Of a DNA stretch of 64,000 nucleotides, positions 9,535-18,852 are shown one piece after another. The notes under the pieces are model-generated. The model saw only the letters and a list, made by a program, of their open reading frames with translations, did not search any database and was not told the origin of the DNA. Position numbers and translations under genes: made by a program. How positions within the stretch are numbered: position 1 is the first letter of the stretch; each line of letters begins with the position of its first letter. The stretch is from Pedobacter sp. PACM 27299 (GTDB lineage Bacteria; Bacteroidota; Bacteroidia; Sphingobacteriales; Sphingobacteriaceae): assembly GCF_001412655.1 (NCBI RefSeq), contig NZ_CP012996.1, forward strand, positions 1,116,001-1,180,000. The letters are read 5' to 3'.

Positions 9535-12423
9535 ATGAGCAAAACTTTTACAAAAACGATCCTCACGTTTTTATTGCTGTGTATGACCGCCGTATTTGCA
9601 CAGGCACAAAATGTGATCATTAGTGGGACAATTACTGATAAAATCACTAAGGAGCCAATACCAGGTGTTGGGATTACCGTTAAAGGCACTACCTCCGGCA
9701 CAGCAACGGACATTAATGGAAAGTACAATTTTAGTACTTCGCAGAAAGCTCCTTTTATTCTGGTCATTTCCTATGTAGGATATGCGCCTATCGAAAAGCA
9801 AATCACAGGAAACGCATCAAATATGGATGCAGCAATGGAACAAGTGGGTATTCTGGGGCAAGAGGTGGTCATTTCTGCTTCGAGAACACCAGAGCGTATT
9901 TTGGAATCTCCGGTTTCGGTGGAAAGAATGGGCGCTACTGCAATCAAAGAAATTGCCGCACCGTCCTTCTATGACGCTTTATCGAACATGAAAGGAGTAG
10001 AGATGAGTACTCAAAGTTTAACTTTTAAATCTATCAATACCAGAGGATTTAACTCCAATGGAAATACACGTTTCAATCAATATGTGGATGGAATGGATAA
10101 TCAGGCTCCAGGATTAAATTTCTCTGTGGGCAACATCGTTGGGATCAACGACCTTGATGTAGACAATGTAGAGCTGTTACCAGGTGCTTCATCTGCATTG
10201 TATGGGGCAGGTGGGATTAGTGGTACCATGCTGATCACTTCAAAAAATCCTTACGACTATCAGGGTGCAAGTTTTCAATTTAAAAGCGGGATCAACCATG
10301 TGAATGATGGTAGTACTGATGTACAGCCTTTCAATCAGCTGGATGTTCGTGTTGCGAAGGCATGGAACAATAAGTTTGCATTCAAAGGAAGTTTCTCTTT
10401 CCTGCAGGCAGAAGATTGGCACGCCAATAATTACACCGACTTTGACCGTGCTGCACGTAAAGTGAAAGAAGGAAATAGAATTTCAGATCCTAACTATGAC
10501 GGGATTAACGTTTATGGAGATGAAGTAAGTCAGAATATGAAAAATGTGGCTCAGGCGGCTATAAACGCTGGAACTTCTGGTTTTGTACAGCAGGCCCTGG
10601 GCTTGTCAGCCCCGCCAACAGCAGCTCAGATTGCTGGGTTTAAATCTAATCCGGCAGGTTTAGCCGCTTTAAATGGCTTTCTTGGAACAGACCCAAGATT
10701 TAGACCATTCGTTGCAGGATTGGCAAATCCAGCATTACTCCCTGATCAGGCGGTATCCAGAACAGGTTATGAAGAGGCAAATCTGGTAGACTATAAAACA
10801 CAGTCGCTGAAAGCTTCCGGTGCCTTACACTACCGTTTTTCGCCAACTATCGAAGCGATTGCACAGGCCAACTGGGGAACTGGAACATCCGTATATACGG
10901 GTTCAGACCGCTACTCACTGCGTAATTTTAGTATCGGACAGTATAAACTGGAATTAAAAGGTCAGGATTTCTTCTTAAAAGGATATACCACTCAGGAGCG
11001 TTCTGGAGATTCTTATATCTCTTCCATTTTGGGGAGTTATATCAATGAATCATCTAAGAAATCAACAGATTGGTTTCCTGAATATGTAGGTAATTTTATC
11101 GGTGCAAAAGCATCAGCTCCGGGTGTAACAGACGCTCAGGCACATGCTGCGGCAAGAGCTGCGGCAGATAGAGGCAGATTTCAGCCAGGATCTCCTGAGT
11201 TTGAGGCTGCAAAAGACAAGATCATGAATACTACTATTGCCAGCACAGATTTCAAAAAAGGCATTTATGGAGCTAAATTCAATGATAAAACCAATTTGTA
11301 TCATTATGAAGGCATGTATAATTTCACAAATGCATTGAATAATGTAGTGGAATTGCAGGTAGGTTCTTCTTATCGGATGTATCAGTTGAGGTCTGGAGGT
11401 ACAATTTTCGATGATCTTAACAACAGTATCGACATCAATGAATACGGTGCATTTGCTCAGATCGGTAAGAAATTCTTCAATGAAAAGGTGAAATTAACCT
11501 TCTCTGGCCGTTATGATAAAAGCTCTAATTTTGATGGCAGGTTTACCCCAAGAATCACCGGTGTATTCACTGTTGCACCAAATAACAACATTCGTGTTTC
11601 CTATCAAACCGGTTACCGTAATCCAACCACACAGAATCAGTACATAGATTTATCTGTGGGTGGTGGTTCTCAGCGATTGATTGGTGGTTTACCAGCAAGT
11701 TTGAACAAATATGAATTGCTGACCAATAAGCCGTATACGGATGTGAGTTACCGTGCATTTTTAGCTTCTGCTTCAGCGGGAGCTCCAAATCCAGCTTTAT
11801 TAAAGGCTTATGATTTTGATGTTAAAGGTGTTCGTCCGGAAAGTGTGCAAGCTTATGAATTGGGTTATAAAGGCTTGTTAGGTCCTAAAGTCCTGATCGA
11901 TGCTTACGCTTATTACAGCATCTATAAAGATTTCATCACCGCTGTTGATGTGTATCAGAATAAAGATGGTGCTTTCACCAAGTTTGGCGTTCCGGTAAAT
12001 GCGACAGGAGAAGTGAAAACTTATGGTGGTGCTATCGGTCTGGATTACCTGATTGGTAAATATAATTTGAGTGGTAACGTTTCTTATAACAAGATCGGTG
12101 ATCTTCCTGTTGATTATATCAATGATTTTAATACGCCAGAATTCCGTTATAACCTAGGATTTGGTAACCGTGAAATCATCAAAAATGTAGGCTTTAATGT
12201 GAACTGGCGCTGGCAAGGTAAATTCTACTGGAACTCTTCTTTTGCTTCAGGAGAAGTACCTGCATTCAGCACGCTTGATGCACAGGTGAACCTGAAAATC
12301 CCTTCGGTGAACTCTATGATCAAGATTGGTGGCTCTAACGTATTGAATAAATATTACTTCACTTCTTATGGTAACCCTTCTGTTGGAGCGCTGTATTATG
12401 TGTCTTATGTATTCAATCCATAG
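9535..12423 (+). CDS. TonB-dependent outer-membrane receptor
   Basis: This 962-aa receptor starts with a signal peptide (TILTFLLLCMTAVFAQAQ). A carboxypeptidase-regulatory-like domain follows (IISGTITDKITKEPIPGVGI, to about residue 95), then a plug domain (SASRTPERILESPVSVER, ending near LYGAGGISGTMLITSKNP) and a beta-barrel to the C-terminus (ALYYVSYVFNP). It should import a ligand too large for porins, energised by TonB. No SusD partner follows and no anti-sigma gene is near, so it is not a canonical Sus pair. It is monocistronic, with a promoter at 9473 and a terminator at 12447. The ligand is unknown; a metal chelate or small organic compound is as likely as a glycan. Confidence 0.9.
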   Translation: MSKTFTKTILTFLLLCMTAVFAQAQNVIISGTITDKITKEPIPGVGITVKGTTSGTATDINGKYNFSTSQKAPFILVISYVGYAPIEKQITGNASNMDAAMEQVGILGQEVVISASRTPERILESPVSVERMGATAIKEIAAPSFYDALSNMKGVEMSTQSLTFKSINTRGFNSNGNTRFNQYVDGMDNQAPGLNFSVGNIVGINDLDVDNVELLPGASSALYGAGGISGTMLITSKNPYDYQGASFQFKSGINHVNDGSTDVQPFNQLDVRVAKAWNNKFAFKGSFSFLQAEDWHANNYTDFDRAARKVKEGNRISDPNYDGINVYGDEVSQNMKNVAQAAINAGTSGFVQQALGLSAPPTAAQIAGFKSNPAGLAALNGFLGTDPRFRPFVAGLANPALLPDQAVSRTGYEEANLVDYKTQSLKASGALHYRFSPTIEAIAQANWGTGTSVYTGSDRYSLRNFSIGQYKLELKGQDFFLKGYTTQERSGDSYISSILGSYINESSKKSTDWFPEYVGNFIGAKASAPGVTDAQAHAAARAAADRGRFQPGSPEFEAAKDKIMNTTIASTDFKKGIYGAKFNDKTNLYHYEGMYNFTNALNNVVELQVGSSYRMYQLRSGGTIFDDLNNSIDINEYGAFAQIGKKFFNEKVKLTFSGRYDKSSNFDGRFTPRITGVFTVAPNNNIRVSYQTGYRNPTTQNQYIDLSVGGGSQRLIGGLPASLNKYELLTNKPYTDVSYRAFLASASAGAPNPALLKAYDFDVKGVRPESVQAYELGYKGLLGPKVLIDAYAYYSIYKDFITAVDVYQNKDGAFTKFGVPVNATGEVKTYGGAIGLDYLIGKYNLSGNVSYNKIGDLPVDYINDFNTPEFRYNLGFGNREIIKNVGFNVNWRWQGKFYWNSSFASGEVPAFSTLDAQVNLKIPSVNSMIKIGGSNVLNKYYFTSYGNPSVGALYYVSYVFNP

Positions 12424-12446
12424 TCTCTCTTTACTTTAAATTTGAT

Positions 12447-12477
12447 AAACCCTGGCAGCAATGCCGGGGTTTTTTAT
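12447..12477 (+). terminator. Rho-independent terminator
   Basis: AAACCCTGGCA (12447-12457) pairs with TGCCGGGGTTT (12462-12472), with one G-T pair, around a GCAA tetraloop. A T-run follows to 12475. It ends the TonB receptor transcript 23 bases after its stop. Confidence 0.9.
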
Positions 12478-12602
12478 TCGCTAAGGTTTTAGTTACCAAT
12501 CCGGAAGCTTAAAATAATCCTTTGGTTTACTGTAAATTTTAACAATCTTAGTTGTACAAAATACACGATCTACCAATCTACTACTTATAAAAAACGATTT
12601 TA

Positions 12603-15074
12603 ATGGAAGAACAACACGAACTAGGGAGAGAAATAAAAGAGGAGGAGAAAATTCCCGAAATTGTTGAGGATACAATTCAACATTTAAATAATCCTGTTAC
12701 CGACTTAAAACCTATTGTAAAAAAATATCTGTCTGCTGTTCAGAAGGTGAGTAAAGAAGGGAATAAGTTTTTCTTCTCTGATGGGGATGCCTGCGTTGAA
12801 GTCAGGGTAGTGAGCGATGAAATTATTAGGATAAGATTGGCGCCTCATGGTGTTTTTCTGGATGATTTCTCCTATGCCGTACCCGTAGTGGATCAAAAGG
12901 TGACTACTTTCAATATGAATGAGCTGGAGGACCACTATGCGATTTCTACAAATACCATTACCTGTAAGGTGGCAAAGGCAGATTTCAACATCTCCTTTAT
13001 GGAAAACCTGAATCAGATGGTGATGAGCGAGGATGATGCGCCGATGCATTGGGAGGAGAATGTGGAATTTGGCGGTTACTATGTTTATGCGACTAAGAAA
13101 TGCCATGCGGAAGAAAATTTCTTTGGTCTAGGTGATAAATCAGGAAACATGAACCTGAGAGGTCGTCATTTCCAAAACTGGAATACTGATGCTTATTCCT
13201 TTGGATGGGATCAGGATCCTTTGTATCGCACCATTCCTTTCTATGTGGGCGTACACCAGCAGGCTGCTTATGGTATTTTCTTTGACAATACCTTCCGCTC
13301 TTATTTTGACTTTGGAAAAGAAGACAATCAGAAGACCAGTTTTTGGGCTGATGGCGGTGAATTGCAATATTATTATATCCATGGGCCACACATGATGGAC
13401 GTGGTTAAAAGATACCAGACCTTAACAGGAACGCATCCTATGCCTCCTAAATGGGCACTGGGCTACCACCAATGCAGGTGGAGCTACTACCCGGAAAAGA
13501 AGGTGAAAGAAATCGCCGATGGCTTCCGTTCCAGAAATATCCCTTGTGATGCGATCTATCTGGATATTGATTATATGGATGGCTACCGTTGTTTTACCTG
13601 GAATAAAAACTATTTCCCGGATCCTAAAAGGATGATCAAAGAATTGGCTAATGACGGCTTTAAAACCGTGGTGATGATCGATCCGGGGATTAAAGTGGAC
13701 GATAATTACTGGGTTTTTAAAGAAGGTAAAGCGAATAATTATTTCTGTAGAAGGAGTGACGATTATTTTATGGAAGGTCATGTATGGCCAGGTAGGTGTC
13801 AGTTTCCAGACTTTACCAACCCCGCAGTCAGGGAATGGTGGGGTAATTTATACAAGGAACTGGTAGATATTGGCGTGGCCGGAGTTTGGAACGACATGAA
13901 TGAGCCTGCAGTTTTCGGTGCAGGAACTTTTCCGAATGATGTAAGACATAATTATGATGGATATAGAGGTTCACATCGCAAGGCACACAATGTATATGGG
14001 ATGCAGATGGTACGCTCTACCTATGACGGATTAAAGAAGTTGATGCGCAATAAACGCCCTTTTACCATTACCAGAGCAGGTTATTCTGGAATGCAAAGGT
14101 ATGGTTGTGTGTGGACAGGGGATAACGTAGCAACCTGGGAGCACTTAAAAATGGGCAATATCCAGTGTCAGCGGATGTCAGTTTCCGGCGTTCCATTCTG
14201 CGGAACAGATATTGGTGGATTTAGCGGAGAACCAGATGCAGAGTTGTTTACGCGCTGGATTCAACTCGGTACTTTTTCTCCTTTTATGCGTGCACACTCC
14301 GCAGGAGATACCGCAGAAAGAGAGCCATGGAGCTTTGGAGAACCATATACGAGTATCAACAGGACTTTCATCGAGTTGCGGTATCGATTGATGCCTTACT
14401 TGTATTCGGTGTTCTGGGAACATCACCGTTACGGTTTCCCTATCCTCAGACCATTGGTGATGTTGGAGCAGGAAAATGTAGGCAACCATTACCGTCAGGA
14501 TGAGTTTACTTTTGGAGATAAAATCCTGGTTTGTCCGGTTTTGGAGCAAGGTGCAACCTCCAGAATGGTCTACTTACCTAAAGGAAAATGGTATAATTTC
14601 TGGACGCATGAAATCCTAAGCGGAGAAAGTGAACACCTGATTCAAGCTGCTTTAGACCACATGCCGCTATTTGTTCGCGCAGGATCTGTAATTCCTGAAT
14701 ATCCAGTGATGCAGTATGTAGGCGAGAAAAATATCGATGAAGTATTGCTCAATATCTATTATTCAGATTATGAAGTGAACTCCTTTTTCTATGAAGATCA
14801 TGGAGATACGTTTGCCTACGAACAAGATATATATTCAGAAAAAAAGTTTAGTGTAAAAGGTGACGCTCATAAACTGAGTATCGAGCAAAGTGTAGCCGGT
14901 CTTTATACTCCAAATTATGAGTTGTACGACTATACAGTGATCGGAATTCCATTTAAAGTGAACAAAATCACAGTAGATGAAAAGGATGTAAAAGATTATT
15001 ATATGGATGAACGTAATTGCTTACGTTTCAAATCCAACAAGAATTTCATGACAGTAAAGATATATGGTGAGTAG
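12603..15074 (+). CDS. Glycoside hydrolase family 31 (alpha-glucosidase type)
   Basis: The 823-aa protein has an N-terminal beta-sandwich, a GH31 catalytic barrel and C-terminal beta domains. The catalytic nucleophile is Asp at about residue 431 in GVWNDMNEPAVF. Other GH31 landmarks are YHQCRWSYYPE, DIDYMDGYRCFTW, TRAGYSGMQRYGCVWTGDN (acid/base region), GTDIGGFSGEP and MRAHSAGD. There is no signal peptide, so it is likely cytosolic and acts on alpha-glucosyl oligosaccharides. It lies 23 bases before glgB, forming an intracellular alpha-glucan operon. The first 50 residues are charged and poorly conserved-looking, so the start could be somewhat later. Exact specificity is not decided by sequence. 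Confidence 0.93.
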   Translation: MEEQHELGREIKEEEKIPEIVEDTIQHLNNPVTDLKPIVKKYLSAVQKVSKEGNKFFFSDGDACVEVRVVSDEIIRIRLAPHGVFLDDFSYAVPVVDQKVTTFNMNELEDHYAISTNTITCKVAKADFNISFMENLNQMVMSEDDAPMHWEENVEFGGYYVYATKKCHAEENFFGLGDKSGNMNLRGRHFQNWNTDAYSFGWDQDPLYRTIPFYVGVHQQAAYGIFFDNTFRSYFDFGKEDNQKTSFWADGGELQYYYIHGPHMMDVVKRYQTLTGTHPMPPKWALGYHQCRWSYYPEKKVKEIADGFRSRNIPCDAIYLDIDYMDGYRCFTWNKNYFPDPKRMIKELANDGFKTVVMIDPGIKVDDNYWVFKEGKANNYFCRRSDDYFMEGHVWPGRCQFPDFTNPAVREWWGNLYKELVDIGVAGVWNDMNEPAVFGAGTFPNDVRHNYDGYRGSHRKAHNVYGMQMVRSTYDGLKKLMRNKRPFTITRAGYSGMQRYGCVWTGDNVATWEHLKMGNIQCQRMSVSGVPFCGTDIGGFSGEPDAELFTRWIQLGTFSPFMRAHSAGDTAEREPWSFGEPYTSINRTFIELRYRLMPYLYSVFWEHHRYGFPILRPLVMLEQENVGNHYRQDEFTFGDKILVCPVLEQGATSRMVYLPKGKWYNFWTHEILSGESEHLIQAALDHMPLFVRAGSVIPEYPVMQYVGEKNIDEVLLNIYYSDYEVNSFFYEDHGDTFAYEQDIYSEKKFSVKGDAHKLSIEQSVAGLYTPNYELYDYTVIGIPFKVNKITVDEKDVKDYYMDERNCLRFKSNKNFMTVKIYGE

Positions 15075-15097
15075 GATAACAAATTAAAATCAATTTC

Positions 15098-17083
15098 ATG
15101 AGCATACCGGTGAAGCGCAATTCCGATAAAATAGTAGATGATAAAGCAGTGCCAGCAGTTGGGCAACAGCATAAAAGTGTTTGGGTGTATAGCTTATTTA
15201 CTGATTTTGATGTGTCCTTGTTTGTCAGTGGAAAGCATTTCCGACTGTATGAAAAAATGGGAGTCCACCTGCAGCAGGTCGCTGGCAGAGATGGCGCCTA
15301 TTTCGCTGTTTGGGCACCAAATGCACAAAATGTAAGTGTTGTTGGTAACTTTAACCAATGGGATGCCAGTGCTCATCCATTGAACAAGCGATGGGATGCC
15401 TCCGGAATCTGGGAAGGCTTTATTCCTGACCTGAAAAATGGAGAGGTTTATAAGTATGGAATTAAAGGTTTCGATGGCGTAGACATCCAGAAAGGTGATC
15501 CATTTGCCAGGCATTGGGAACATCCTCCAAGAACAGCTTCGGTGATCTGGGAAGTGGATTACCGATGGAAGGATAAAAACTGGCTGAAAAAACGGCCAAA
15601 GATAAATGCACTAGATCAGCCATTATCGGTATATGAATTGCATTTAGGCTCCTGGCAAAGGGATCCTTCAGAACCGCAGCGCGTGCTCACTTATAAGGAA
15701 ATTGCCACTAGTCTGGTGCCTTATATCCTGGATATGGGCTTTACCCATGTAGAACTGATGCCCATCATGGAATACCCTTATTTTCCCTCCTGGGGCTATC
15801 AGATTACCGGATATTTTGCAGCGAGTTCCAGGCATGGAACTCCAGAAGAATTAATGTACCTGATTGATGAACTTCATAAACATGATATCGGAGTGATCCT
15901 GGATTGGGTGCCTTCTCATTTTCCTGGGGATGCACATGGGCTTTTTCATTTTGATGGCACTCATTTGTATGAGCATGCAGATATGAGGAAAGGTTTTCAC
16001 CCAGATTGGAAGTCCTACATTTTTAATTATGATAGAAACGAGGTTCGTTCTTTCTTAATCAGTAATGCGATGTTTTGGATGGACAAATTTCATGCAGATG
16101 GACTTCGAGTAGATGCAGTGGCCTCAATGCTGTATTTTAATTTTTCAAGAAAAGCCGAAGAAGCGGCAACGAATGAGTTCGGCGGACCGGAAAATCTGGG
16201 AGCGATACAATTTCTTAAGGACTTGAATGAGGCCGTTTACGGTAGCTTTGAGGGCGTACATACCATCGCAGAAGAAAGCAGTACTTATCCTGGAGTGACG
16301 CATCCGGTAAAGGATGGTGGACTGGGTTTCGGTATGAAATGGATGATGGGATGGATGAATGATACCTTGAAGTATTTCAAGAATGATCCGCTGAATCGCA
16401 GTTTTCATCATCACCAGCTTACTTTTAGCGCTACTTATGCCTTTACTGAGAAGTTTATGCTGCCTTTTTCTCATGATGAAGTAGTGCATGGGAAATCTTC
16501 TATGATCTATAAGATGCCCGGTGATGAATGGCAGAAGTTTGCCAATCTACGCCTTTTATATGCCTATATGTTTACGCAGCCAGGAACTAAATTGCTGTTT
16601 ATGGGGAATGAGTTCGCACAAACACATGAATGGGATTTTAAAAGTTCCCTGGATTGGCATTTGCTCCAACATGCACCTCATCTGGGGATGCAGAAAACCG
16701 TTAGGGCGCTAAATAATTTTTATCGCAGCGAACCTGCACTCTATGAACATAGTTTTTCTTATGAGGGCTTTGAATGGATTAATGCGGATGATACAGATAA
16801 TTCTGTTTATGTATACCTGAGGAAAGGACTTAAAGCGAAAGATACATTAATCGTTATTTTGAATATGACACCTGTTTTACGGGAAAATTACCGTATAGGA
16901 CTTCCTTTTAAAGCAAAATGGAAAGAAATATTCAATACAGATGCGGAGGAATTTTTTGGCAGTGGAAAAGGAAATCAAGGCATCCTGCTGGCACCTGAAC
17001 TGTTGGCTTCTCAGGGTCGCGAATATTCTATTCAATTGCAGCTCCCCCCTTTAGGAGCTATCGTATTGAAACAAGGGAAATAG
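15098..17083 (+). CDS. glgB: 1,4-alpha-glucan branching enzyme
   Basis: GlgB makes alpha-1,6 branches in glycogen by cutting and transferring alpha-1,4 chains. The 661-aa protein has an N-terminal CBM48 module (YFAVWAPNAQNVSVVGNFNQ), a GH13 barrel and a C-terminal all-beta domain. Catalytic residues are Asp at about 339 (DGLRVDAVASML) and Glu at about 392 (TIAEESS), with the third carboxylate in PFSHDEVVHGK. It is the second gene after GH31 and is closed by a strong hairpin at 17102. Other glycogen genes (glgA, glgC, glgP) are not in the window. Confidence 0.97.
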   Translation: MSIPVKRNSDKIVDDKAVPAVGQQHKSVWVYSLFTDFDVSLFVSGKHFRLYEKMGVHLQQVAGRDGAYFAVWAPNAQNVSVVGNFNQWDASAHPLNKRWDASGIWEGFIPDLKNGEVYKYGIKGFDGVDIQKGDPFARHWEHPPRTASVIWEVDYRWKDKNWLKKRPKINALDQPLSVYELHLGSWQRDPSEPQRVLTYKEIATSLVPYILDMGFTHVELMPIMEYPYFPSWGYQITGYFAASSRHGTPEELMYLIDELHKHDIGVILDWVPSHFPGDAHGLFHFDGTHLYEHADMRKGFHPDWKSYIFNYDRNEVRSFLISNAMFWMDKFHADGLRVDAVASMLYFNFSRKAEEAATNEFGGPENLGAIQFLKDLNEAVYGSFEGVHTIAEESSTYPGVTHPVKDGGLGFGMKWMMGWMNDTLKYFKNDPLNRSFHHHQLTFSATYAFTEKFMLPFSHDEVVHGKSSMIYKMPGDEWQKFANLRLLYAYMFTQPGTKLLFMGNEFAQTHEWDFKSSLDWHLLQHAPHLGMQKTVRALNNFYRSEPALYEHSFSYEGFEWINADDTDNSVYVYLRKGLKAKDTLIVILNMTPVLRENYRIGLPFKAKWKEIFNTDAEEFFGSGKGNQGILLAPELLASQGREYSIQLQLPPLGAIVLKQGK

Positions 17084-17101
17084 GTATTTATAGATCTATT
17101 T

Positions 17102-17141
17102 AAACGACAATAGCCTCCATTTATGGAGGCTATTGTCGTTT
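17102..17141. terminator. Terminator hairpin with 19-bp perfect stem
   Basis: AAACGACAATAGCCTCCAT (17102-17120) is perfectly complementary to 17123-17141, leaving a loop of about two to four bases. It lies between converging glgB and the TPR gene and can stop both. The T-run on the plus strand is short (GTCGTTTAAAA). Confidence 0.8.
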
Positions 17142-17163
17142 AAAACTAAAGGATTTAGGTCTT

Positions 17164-17691
17164 TTAATCCGGTGATTGAAAGTTGTAGATTACCTGAGAA
17201 GTTAATCTTTTTTTGTCTTTTAATCGCTCCAGATTATCATGTAAAGCACTTTTGTCTTCTATACCAGTACTGTTCAATAGTGCTTTCTTATAGAATTCAT
17301 TGGCTGCTTCCCATCTTTTATCCTGCTCTGCGTAAATTCCCATTTGCTCATAAATACAGCATTTGCAAACGCCTTTAGTAGCAAGCGCTTGTTTAAATAC
17401 CTGCTCTACTAATCTTGACATCTCTAAAGTGCAGAGCAGTCGTAAATAAGGAAGGTAAGTATCCGGAAATTCAGGATCTAGCTCCATACATTTCTTGTAA
17501 TAATAGCCTGCAGTTTGATAATTTTTAAGCTTATCCTGATAGATATTCGCCAGGCTGCAGTAGGCTCTTGCATATTCAGGATCTTCCTGGATAATTGCAT
17601 TTAGTAAATGAAGTGCTTTTGGCGGCTCTCCGAAATTTAATTCTTCAAGAGCTTCCAAATACTTTTCTTCGGTGGTATATAAAATGTCCAT
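17164..17691 (-). CDS. Tetratricopeptide-repeat protein
   Basis: This 175-aa soluble protein is built of TPR-like helix pairs: ALHLLNAIIQEDPEYARAYCSLANIY, AGYYYKKCMELDPEFPDTYLPYL and WEAANEFYKKALLNSTGIED. It also has a Cys pair in GVCKCCIYE. There is no signal peptide. TPR arrays usually bind protein partners; no partner is indicated here because the gene stands alone between the glgB terminator and a gene remnant. The specific function is unknown. Confidence 0.8.
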   Translation of the reverse strand: MDILYTTEEKYLEALEELNFGEPPKALHLLNAIIQEDPEYARAYCSLANIYQDKLKNYQTAGYYYKKCMELDPEFPDTYLPYLRLLCTLEMSRLVEQVFKQALATKGVCKCCIYEQMGIYAEQDKRWEAANEFYKKALLNSTGIEDKSALHDNLERLKDKKRLTSQVIYNFQSPD

Positions 17692-17971
17692 AAGGAATCG
17701 TGTCGTTTTTAATCCGATAAGAAAATTCGGGGTGTTATGAAATCGTTATTGTGGTCGCTGGCTGAATATCAGCAGGGATAAAAAGGATATTCCATGGCGA
17801 TCCGATGCAGACAAGCCATTGGGCTGCTGCTGATAAACCGGAGATGTGAATAATTTAACATGGCCTTTTTTCTACAAAGATAAGGATATGTGGCTTAATA
17901 TCAAAACGTTTGGTTTTCCTATTGTCTGTTCCTCATTTATGAGGCATAAAATATAATTTTATTAGATTTAG
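17692..17971. other. Intergenic stretch without a recognisable gene
   Basis: About 280 bases between the TPR gene and the DUF418 remnant. There is no convincing ORF, RNA or strong hairpin, and I could not find the missing N-terminal part of the DUF418 gene here in any frame. It probably holds the TPR promoter (minus strand) and decayed sequence. Confidence 0.5.
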
Positions 17972-18756
17972 GGACACAATGTAAGAAAGCTGGATAATAA
18001 AATACTGTTGATCCTGGCTATCCTTTGTTTAATGCAGCCAATTGAATGGTATCACTATGTTAGAAGTGTAGCTGATACCGGTTATACTTTGCCTGTCAAG
18101 CAAGCTGATGCACTTTATGGAGAAATAGGTAAGGTGGTGGCCAGCGGTAATATCGGGGAGTTTTTCATTGTAAATGTAACCACCGGGCAAAAAGTCAGTT
18201 TATTATGGGCTATTGAAGGTGGAAGATTTAAGCAAACCATGGGCTTATTTATGTGGGGATTGTGGATTGGAAGAAAACAGCTGTTTCTGGATTCGAAAGA
18301 AAGCAGGAACTTCTGGTTGAGCGCTTTAATCATTTCAGCTCTATTGTTTGCTCCATTATATGAGTTCAAAGTGATCATGATGGATAAAAATACGGATGAA
18401 ATCAGCAAATCTACCGTAGGGGTAGTGTTGGACATGTGGTTCAAATTTTCGTTTACCATCGTATTGACCGCTTCTTTCTTGCTCTTGTATCAAAAACTGA
18501 AGTTTAGAAACCTGACTTCATCCCTGATCCCTTATGGGAGAATGAGCTTAACCAATTATGTGAGTCAATCTATTTAGGTGCTTTAATTTATTTCCCTTTT
18601 GGCCTGTCTTTGGCCAAGTCCTGTGGCATGACGCTAAGTTTAATGATTGGTATTGTCGTTTTTCTCGTTCAGGTACAGTTTTGTAAATGGTGGTTGAGCA
18701 AACATAAACAAGGACCTTTAGAAGGACTATGGGCAAAAGCAACCTGGTTAAAATAA
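17972..18756 (+). pseudogene. DUF418 membrane-protein remnant, truncated and frameshifted
   Basis: The first frame encodes LDNKILLILAILCLMQPIEW through IPYGRMSLTNYVSQSI and stops at TAG 18575-18577. The next frame continues without a gap as GALIYFPFGLSLAKSCGMTL and then CKWWLSKHKQGPLEGLWAKA to TAA at 18756. Together they match the C-terminal two thirds of DUF418 family inner-membrane proteins. Adding one base after the Ile codon at 18572 would restore the frame (Ile-Ile-Gly). The N-terminal part (about 150 residues of transmembrane helices in relatives) is absent, and an in-frame TAG lies at 17969. An ORF from TTG 18008 is therefore not an intact gene. Confidence 0.85.
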
Positions 18757-18852
18757 CCAGGCTGCAACCGGTTTAATATAAAAATGAAATTATTAATCAT
18801 GGAATTATTACATTAGAAATAGATTTCAACCAACAAACCAACCATTACCTAC

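Noticed and set aside
9535..12423. SusC/SusD glycan-uptake locus
   Set aside because: The receptor has no SusD partner and is closed by its own terminator; the following GH31 and glgB have no export signal.
12705..13106. Antisense frame of 133 codons inside the GH31 gene
   Set aside because: The GH31 motifs in the sense frame are complete, and the antisense product has no recognisable domain or start signal.
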